From the NCBI GenBank assembly GCA_030849075.1, contig JASAOO010003525.1, forward strand, positions 1 through 64,000: a DNA stretch of 64,000 nucleotides. The letters are read 5' to 3'. The DNA is from Zelonia costaricensis. Lineage: Eukaryota; Euglenozoa; Kinetoplastea; Trypanosomatida; Trypanosomatidae. Of the stretch, positions 18,734-26,700 are shown piece after piece (positions within the stretch are counted from its first letter, which is position 1; every line of letters begins with the position of its first letter). Under the pieces are notes generated by a model that saw nothing but the letters and a program-made list of their open reading frames with translations, was not told the DNA's origin and searched no databases. The position numbers and the translations under genes are program-made.

Positions 18734-19942
18734 ATGCCAGCACCACCACGCCGCGCATCGGTTGCGGCGGCGCTGGCCGTGGTGCTTGTCCTTGTCGCCC
18801 TCGCCGCGGCTCCAGCAGCGGTGCGCGGCGCCGCCACGATCGGCGACTTCACGCCCGCGCAGCAGAGCAACACCCGCGCCTTCCTGCTCGCCTTCACGGA
18901 CACGTGTCTGAGCCATGTGAAGCCGCACTGGACTGGCACAGACTTCTGCGACTGGATCGGCATAACGTGTACGGCGCCAGGCGAGCTGCAGCTCAGCTTC
19001 CCCAATTACTACACCTCGCAATCTGGTCACCTGCCTGAGGTGCCCGCAGACGTCGACCCGTCGGAGGTTACAGCCTCAGTCGTGTACATCACCTCCTTCG
19101 GGAACAAGCTGGTGGGCACGCTGCCACCGAGCTGGGCAGCGCTGCGTGCCCTTACGTCGCTCACCCTGGCGAGCGACGCACTCACCGGCACGATGCCGCC
19201 CAGCTGGAGCTCGCTGACCTCGCTGACGTTGCTGAACCTCGGTGCGAACAACATTACTGGGACGCTGCCGGCGTCGTGGTCCAGCATGAGCGCGATGCAG
19301 ACCCTCTTCCTCGACGACAACAGCTTGGCGGGCACCATCCCCGCGACGTGGGGGGAGTGGCCCAGCCTCAAGAGCATCTTCCTCTCTGGCAATCAGCTGA
19401 CCGGCTGCGTGCCCGCGCAGTGGGAGGCCACAGGCGTCGAGTTCAGCGTCGATCCAGCTCTAGAGCTCGCCAACTGCGGGGCGCTCCACCACAGCAGCAA
19501 CAGTGACAGGGATCCAAGCTCCAGATCTCCGACGTCCACCACGGAAGCCCCGGTGCCCCCCACCCCCAATCCCATCCTTCCCTCTTCGTCGGACGGAGGC
19601 GACAGCAGCTTTGCCGGCTTCATCTCCGCCATGTGCCCCACCGCCAGCGCCATCCCCAGTGCCGACCTCGAGGGCAACAAAAACGAGGTGTGCTGCAGTG
19701 ACGTGGCGACGACGGCGACGCTCTGCGGCGAAAGGATTCGCCTGATGCTCAACGGCCGGGTCGCGTGCAGTGCACCGCAGCTCTCCTCTAGCTTCACGTG
19801 CTGTGCTGATGTCGGCTGCGCGGGGAACACCACGTACGTTGGCACGGAGTGTCCCCGGTCCAGCGACACCGCCCCGGCTCCTCGCGCTGCTCTTGCAGCG
19901 GCTCTGGCGTTGGTGGGGATAGCGTTGATGGCTGCCGCATAG
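18734..19942 (+). CDS. Promastigote surface antigen (PSA2/GP46)-like LRR protein, GPI-anchored
   Basis: The protein has 402 residues. A hydrophobic signal peptide covers about residues 1-32. A Cys-containing N-cap (CLSHVKPHW...CDWIGITC) is followed by about five plant-type leucine-rich repeats at about 118-235, with units like LTGTLPASWSSMSAMQTLFL. Next come a short Ser/Thr/Pro stretch including TTEAPVPPTPNP and a Cys-rich domain with two CC pairs. A hydrophobic C-terminus preceded by SSDTAPAP fits a GPI-attachment signal. This order is that of the Leishmania PSA/GP46 family, surface proteins of insect-stage and some mammalian-stage cells linked to host-cell and complement interaction. Only one copy is seen here, with few repeats and a short Thr-rich region, so it is probably a divergent member away from the main PSA array. 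Confidence 0.93.
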   Translation: MPAPPRRASVAAALAVVLVLVALAAAPAAVRGAATIGDFTPAQQSNTRAFLLAFTDTCLSHVKPHWTGTDFCDWIGITCTAPGELQLSFPNYYTSQSGHLPEVPADVDPSEVTASVVYITSFGNKLVGTLPPSWAALRALTSLTLASDALTGTMPPSWSSLTSLTLLNLGANNITGTLPASWSSMSAMQTLFLDDNSLAGTIPATWGEWPSLKSIFLSGNQLTGCVPAQWEATGVEFSVDPALELANCGALHHSSNSDRDPSSRSPTSTTEAPVPPTPNPILPSSSDGGDSSFAGFISAMCPTASAIPSADLEGNKNEVCCSDVATTATLCGERIRLMLNGRVACSAPQLSSSFTCCADVGCAGNTTYVGTECPRSSDTAPAPRAALAAALALVGIALMAAA

Positions 19943-20640
19943 CCGGCATCGCCCGCAGAGGCTCCGCGAGGGGGGCACTGCTGTTGTTTGGGAGGTGCCG
20001 CATCCCCTACGTGACCCCGTCCGACTCACCTGCTCTGAGCTATCGACGTTGCTGGTGCCGGGTGCCACACTGCTGTGTGCCTGCAGAACAGAGACCGTAT
20101 CGAGTTCTGCTGTCGCATGTGCGTCCGTGCACGTTTGTGTGACGCTATTCGCGCTGGCCACGCATCTCCGCGCACCCTCGTACGTGTGCATCTCGGTGCA
20201 CATCCCCAACCCGCGACCTCGCTGCCACCTCGGCCTCTCCGCCTTCTTTGTTGTCGGTTTCTCCTCGGGCTCTTCCGCTGCCATGGGGAGCAACACTCCT
20301 TCCCTCGTTAGATGGTTCGTGTCACACGACGCACTCCGCATTCACCCACCCCCACTTCTGCTGTGCCGCCTTGACGTGTTGCGCTCTTCCTACTCGCGCC
20401 TTCTTCACTCTGCACTTGCCTCCCCCCCCCCCTTCTCGCCTATGCTTCTCCTTCCTTTGTGTTTGTCCACATGGACCTGCGTTGCTGCCGTGCCTGCGTT
20501 GGCGTCGTCGAGGGGGTGCACTTGTTGTTGTGGGTGTCGGTGTGTGTGCGTGGGTGTCAGTGTCGGTGTCGGTGTTTCGGTCACAGGCACCGCGTCGTAC
20601 TCATTTTGGCTTCGCTCATTTGCGTTTCTTTCAAGGGCTG

Positions 20641-20685
20641 ATTTTTTTTTTGTTGTTCTCCTCCTTTTTTTTTCTCTCCCGTTAG
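20641..20685 (+). promoter_or_regulatory. orphan trans-splice acceptor candidate
   Basis: Two T-rich runs (20642-20651 and 20664-20679) lead into CCCGTTAG, with AG at 20684-20685. The next ATG is at 20818 and opens only a 69-codon frame of unknown type. Confidence 0.45.
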
Positions 20686-21878
20686 TGTTCGCTTTGCGTT
20701 TACGGGGCGTGTGTGTGCGTGGGTGTTGGGCTCCCTCTTTCGCGTCTACCGACAGTCGAGGCTGCCTCACGAGACGGAGCGCACGAGCTTCGGTGCGAGA
20801 AGGACCGCCTTGCACGAATGCTTGTGGCACACGTGTTTGCTGGTGTCGCGGCGCGCCGCCTTGACTCGGACTGGTTCCTCGGATACATCGAGGTAGCTGT
20901 GCAACTTCGTGTTTCGGGTGCCTCTAAGTTGCCTGCTGGGCAGTGTGCTGGTGCACACGCAGCCCTCAACCACTCCTCCCCACCGCCTGCACTCATCCTC
21001 CCCCTTTGCCCTACAGGTGGGCTGTAGCTGGCGTTTACTTTGTGTATGTGTGTGTGGCTTCTTTTCCTTTTTAGAGATTTGTGTAACTGCCTACCTTCTG
21101 CCTTACTGTGACCGGGTGTGTGCGCGTTTGTGTGCACGAGTGTGCGGCTGCGTCGCCGTGCCCGTGCGCTCTCCTCCCCCCATCCTCCCTCTCCTTACGC
21201 GTCTCCTCCCTTCTCATCCCTTTTTGGGGGTGTGCAGCTTTGGCGCATCGCGTGCGCCACGAGACCTTCTGCATGCCGTACAACGCACCCCAGACACCTC
21301 CCGCACCCTCTGTGCTGCAGCTCTCTCACACCTGAGCGCTTGTGTGGCAGTACACACAGGGTGGAGTCGGCAAGCGCGCGGCCGCGCACTGAAGCCGCGC
21401 ACACACACGCACACACATACGACACCATCACCGTGCGAAAACGTCTGCCTGCCTTCAAAAAAAAAAAAACAATTCTTTCTACCTTCTCGCTTGCCTCCTT
21501 TTCGCCTCCCCTCTCCACCCCACTCCATGCTCGCACGTTGCTCCTAGCATGCCGCGCACGTGCGTAGGTATGCTCGCTTCTCTCTCTGCCCCCCCCCCGC
21601 CGCCGCCGCCCCCTCCCCCTCTTCGCACCCTTACCACCGTGCCACCCTCTCCTTTCCGGTTCCCCCGCGTTCACCATCGTCGAGCGGCGCGCCCCACGAA
21701 GCCGTCACGCAAGGGAGCCACAGCGATAGAGCCCCAGCAGCGCCGCCGTGCCTCCGTCACTTTCCTTCATCGTCTCTCGCCCCCTTGTAGCAGCCTCCTC
21801 CACTGTGAGTCCAACAGCACAGCTTCACGGGTGTGTGAGCGTCGGCGGGCCGAGGGCAGCCCTGCGCACATAAACTCA

Positions 21879-21926
21879 TTTTTTTTTCCTTTTCTCTCGT
21901 CTCTTCCCTTCCGTCTTGTTGTGCAG
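21879..21926 (+). promoter_or_regulatory. orphan trans-splice acceptor candidate
   Basis: A nearly pure pyrimidine run of about 40 bases (poly-T, then CTCTCGTCTCTTCCC...) ends in GTGCAG at 21921-21926. It matches the polypyrimidine-AG layout of trypanosomatid splice acceptors, but no convincing gene follows for 1.8 kb. Confidence 0.5.
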
Positions 21927-22105
21927 AGAATGGCGCGGCCGCTTCCCCTTCCCCTCCCTTCGTCACTCTGCGGTTGCGGTCGGACATCCACCACCCCCCT
22001 CCCCCTCGTCCCACTCCCTTCTTCACTTCTTCTTTACGTTTTCTGTTCGAGGGCGCTGTCGCCCCCCCCCCTCACCTCCCAGTGTACGTGCGGGTGCGTT
22101 TGGGT

Positions 22106-22111
<6 letters not shown>

Positions 22112-22149
<38 letters not shown>
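22112..22149. repeat. (GT)n dinucleotide tract
   Basis: An uninterrupted GT tract of about 18 units on the + strand. Confidence 0.95.
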
Positions 22150-22153
<4 letters not shown>

Positions 22154-22579
22154 TCAGTCCTCAACTTCAACTCTCTTCCCCCTACCTGCCTCCGTGTCAC
22201 CTCCCAGCTTCTCCCCCTCCGCCCCTCAGTGACTGGCCTCCTCTCTCCCTCGCCTTCTTTCGCCTTTCGCGGACGCCGTGCGTGTGTGCGGGTACCTACG
22301 CGTAAGCCTTGACACACACGCAACGGACCACGTCGAGAGTGCCTCTGCCCAGCCCCACAAACAACTCCGTATTCCTTTCCTGGGCACGTGCCCCTGCCGC
22401 GCACTCGCTTCAAGGTTGAGCTCCTCCATTGTCCTTGGCCGCCCTTGCCCTCGGCCGCTTCACCACCTCCCCCTCCCCCCTCAATGGCTTGCGTGGGGAG
22501 GGGGCGGGGCGGGCGCCGGGCATAGATGGTACACGAAATCCGCAGAAGTGCCCACCTGTGTGCCGGTGTGAAGCGCTTT

Positions 22580-22581
<2 letters not shown>

Positions 22582-22617
<36 letters not shown>
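22582..22617. repeat. (GT)n dinucleotide tract
   Basis: An uninterrupted GT tract of about 17 units, 430 bases after the previous one. Confidence 0.95.
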
Positions 22618-22619
<2 letters not shown>

Positions 22620-23464
22620 TGGTTGGGAAGGGAGGCGCGAAAGCTGCGGCTCAGCAGTCCCTCGATGTGCACCCCTTCGCTTGGCACAGCTGGAGCGACA
22701 CGCGCAGCACCTCCCACCGCGTCCTCCCCTCCCCTCTCTCGACCTCGCCGCGCACCTTCTGGCTTGTGCCACCCCCACGTAGGCGGGAACGAGGTGAAGG
22801 GGGGGATGGCAGGGCGGATCGCTACGCCGCTGCCGCCCCCCCCCCCTCACACGCACACATACACACGCCGATTTGCCTTTCTTGCCTCTTCATCTTCAAT
22901 TTTCGACTTGTGTTTGTTTTTTTGTGTTATTGGGAACGGGCGCCTTCAGACGGTGTCCGAAATGGAGAAGGTGTCGGCGGGCGACCCCCCGCGTGCACCA
23001 CACGACGCCAGCAAACACGAGCGAAGCAAGTTACGGTCACCCTCCTCACGTGAAGGGGGGTGGATGAGGGCAACAGACAGCAGCCTGAGGCACGTCAGCG
23101 CGACGCCGGGCGTGAACAGCGGCAGCCACCGCCTTGTGTGCTAAGCTCCGCAACACTCAGGCTCCCACGCAGCAGACCCTGAGCCGAGCGTAGTGCTGCT
23201 GTGCGGCAGCCGTGCACGCACACTGGCGTCTGATCTGACGGCACCGCCCGTCCAGGCACGGCTCCCCGTATGTGCTTCCCTGTGGATCCCCTACCGACTG
23301 CGCAATCACGCTCTCTGTCATGAACACATGCACACACACACACACACAAACGCATACACACAACGGCTGTGCCACCGCAACACGCAGCATCGCTTCCGAC
23401 TGGACGGGCCACCTGCCATCTGGCGTCCATACTCGCACATTCCCAAGAGGTACACCGGGGCGTG

Positions 23465-23488
23465 CACACACACACACACACACACACG
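23465..23488. repeat. (CA)n dinucleotide tract
   Basis: About 12 CA units; the middle of three CA tracts (23329-23347, 23465-23488, 23675-23689) in the 450 bases before the Sec5-like gene. Confidence 0.95.
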
Positions 23489-23764
23489 CGCTTACACGCA
23501 CGTAGCACTCGCCACTCTTCAAGAGCCACGCCCGTGTGCCCCGCTGCACGCTCACACATCTTCATTTCCCACACGAGTCCTCCCACTGGCTTCCCTTTGC
23601 TGCTTTCGATTGCGACGAGCTTGTGGACAGGCGCTGCCGTTGCTCGTGGGCACACAGACTCTCGCACCATCACGCACACACACACACACGCCTCACCCCC
23701 GTCACTGCCCTCTTCACAACTTGAGTCCTCTTTTCCCTTTTTATTCGTGTTTAGCCGCGCCATT

Positions 23765-26700
23765 ATGGAGGAGCTCTTCGGGGAGGAGAACGAGCACCTC
23801 CGCCACCCACCGCTCGACGTCACGAGCCGCGCCTTCCAGTCGAAGAAGTTCATCCAGCGCGTGCTGGCCAACGTCTCCCATGCCTTCTTCGAGGGCCAGC
23901 TCGTGGACAAGGTGGGCGCCGCCGAGGAGGACACCGGTGCGGCCCTGAAGCAGCTCATCCGCGACAACCTCGCTGTCTTCATCAACTCGAAGGATGCGAT
24001 GAATGCGGTGTACAACTCAGACACGGAGCTCTTCACCGGCGAGGCCCTCGACGGCATCACAGACTCCTTCAAGGGCGCCACCACCAGCTGCGAGTCCCTC
24101 GTGCAGCCCATCACGGCCACCTTCCTCGAAGTGCAGAAGAGTCGCAAGAGTCAGGACATGCTCGACAAGTTCTTCAGCGTCCTCGGCGTGCCAGGTGCCG
24201 TGTACGACTGCTGTGGCGCAAAGGTCGCGCAGCGCCGCCAGAGCGCCGCCGCAGCAGCAGCAGCCGCGGCGGCGGCCTCCTCCTCCGATAACGACGACGG
24301 CAAGGAAGGAAAGGGCCGACGCAGCAGCAGCGGCAAGGCGGACGCGAAGGCGCGCCGGCGGGTCGCACGCCGCCGTGCAGACAACGAAGATGAAGACGAC
24401 GAGGAGGACGAAGAAGACGAAGAAGAGGACGAGGACGAGGGGGCGTCCGACGATGCCGCCGTGCCGGCGCGGGCGCGCGGGGCCCTTGAGAACCCGACCG
24501 GCAGCACCGACCCGGCGGAGCTGTACGTTCTGGCGGAGGGGGAGGAGGTCTTTGCGTGGTACGGCACGCCGCTGGTGCGCCTCAAGGACGTGGAGGCGCG
24601 GCGGCACCACGTTGAGCAGACAAGCAACTACGAAGCCGCGGTGCTGCACCTGCGGCGCGCGATGCTATACGTGGAGGAGACGTACTCGCTGATGGACGGC
24701 ACGATGCTGCTGGCCGGGGACAGCGGGGAGCCGGCGAGCGGGGCGGCGGCGGCGGGAACCGCGGGGGCGACAGCCGCGGGGGGCGGTGAGAGTCAAACGT
24801 CCTCTGGCGGGCAGGGCGGCGCCGCGTCCAGCCCGGCACCCGCAGCCTCCGTAGCTGCTGCCGCTGGGCAGGCAAGTGGCGCCTCGCCAAGTGGCCGCAG
24901 CGTATTCGCCTACAAGTTCTCCATGGCCCTCCTGCGTGCGGCGCTGTACCTGTGCAGTCAGCTCGCTGAGGAACTCGTCTACGCGAACCCCGCGGACACT
25001 GTACTGATCGAGGACACGCTGTCCATGATGATGGACGCCAGCATCGCCTCCGTCAAGCTGCACCACCTCTGCGGGGTGCTGCAGGAGGCACTGGGCGAGG
25101 GGGACCGGCACGGGCAGGTGCTCACGAAGCTGCGCACGCAGCTCTCCAGCACCGGGCCTGCAGCGGGCGAGGGCGGAAGCGCGGCGGGCGGCCGCGGCGG
25201 TGCTGCAGCCGCGGACTTCGCCTCTGCCAGCAGCCGAGGCACCACGCGCCAGAGCGGGAGCTTCGACACCGCCTCCCCCCTCGGCGGAGCAGACGATCAC
25301 TCCTTCGGCTACTCGCCGAACCACTCGATAAGCGGCGGGCCCGGTCCTGGCTCTGCGTCACCAGCGCCCACGTCGGGCGATGCCGGCCGTGGGCGGCGTG
25401 GCGTGGATGCCTATCAGCACCCGGTGCAGTTCTTCATCTCCATCGTGCAGCGGCAGCAGAAGCACCTCTTCCACTCCAGCGCCGCGGCCCTCCTGCGGGA
25501 GGCGAGCGGGTGGCTGTGGAAGGCGCAGACGGACGCTGCGCGGGGGCTCGAGGAGCGCCACCGGCAGCAGGAGCTGCAGCGCCGCCTGCGCGCCGCGGCG
25601 GCCGGCGGCGCCGACGTGGGCGAGTCCGGCTCCGGCGCGCTGGGCAGCTCGACCAACGCCACCTTTGGGCGGGGCGGGCTCGGCGCGACGTCCTTCCTCA
25701 GCGGCAGCATCGGCGGCGACCCCGGCTTCATCGGCAACGCCAACGACTCATTCCTGCAGGACGGCTCGTTCACGTGGATGAACCCGCGGGCCGGGGGTGC
25801 GGCCCTGCGCCGCCGCTCCTCGGCGGGGTCGCCCCTGAGCCGCGGCCCGGGCGAAGACGACGACGGCGGCGCCGCCGGACTTGCGACGAGCGGCAGCGGA
25901 GTCGCGGGCGAGGAGGGGCGCACGCCGCTGGGTGCCATCCCTGACGCGTACGTGACTCGTGTGCTGGACGCCTTCAACACCCCTGAGTCGCCATTCCCCA
26001 CAAGCACAGAGCTGCGCGTCGGGGGTACGGACATGGACACGGTGCTTGCCGCGAGCTGTCTGCAGATCCGCCTGCACAGCGCGTCGCTCCTCAGCCAGCT
26101 CTTTACCCGCGCCGACATCGAGTCAGCCGTGATGGCGCAGGCGAGCGCCCTCAACTCCTTCGCCCTCCGCCTGTGCGCCGAGTGCGTCGGAACGCTGGAG
26201 CACGTGGTCGGCTCGTACTGGGGCGGCATCGCCACCACCCTGCACGCCGGCATCTTCGACTTCGCGCCAGAGCCGAGCTCGGCGCTGCACGGCATTCTCA
26301 CGCACCTGCTCGGCAGCAGCCCAGCGCAGGCGGCGGCGGCGGCGGACGGCATCGGAAGTGGCGGCGACGGGCTGCAGCGCTCGCCGTCGGCGATCCTCAC
26401 CGGAACCCACTCCCGCGCGCCAAGCGGCGCCAACGACAGCGAGCGCGACGCGGGCGACGCCGAGACCTCGGAGGGGGACGACGGCGCAGCGGCAGCGGCG
26501 GCCACGGCGGCGGCAGCGATGGACGGCGGCGCAGGCGCCGAGGCGCGCGGCCGGCGCGCAGGAGTGACAGCCGGCGTGGCGGATCAGCAGCCCCGCGTGC
26601 GCTTCGTGCCGACACTGCCACAGGCATTCCATGACGCCGCCGCCGCGAGCGCCGCAGCCGCCGCCCGCCGCGGTGCCCCTGCCCCGCCCGACGCGCCGCG

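Larger units (their letters stand above)
19943..23764. other. 3.8 kb gene-free interval with extra splice-acceptor-like sites
   Basis: This is the longest interval without a convincing gene. It contains a T-rich run ending in AG at 20684-20685 and a second strong pyrimidine run ending in GTGCAG (AG 21925-21926). It also has a 12-base A run near 21458-21469, GT tracts at 22112-22149 and 22582-22617, and CA tracts at 23329-23347, 23465-23488 and 23675-23689. The acceptor for the downstream gene is a clean TTTTCCCTTTTTATTCGTGTTTAG ending at 23753-23754 (run given in part; last bases GTGTTTAG). Two small ATG frames follow the extra acceptors (20818-21027, 69 codons plus stop; 21930-22232, 100 codons plus stop). 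Neither has a recognisable family. Confidence 0.6.
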
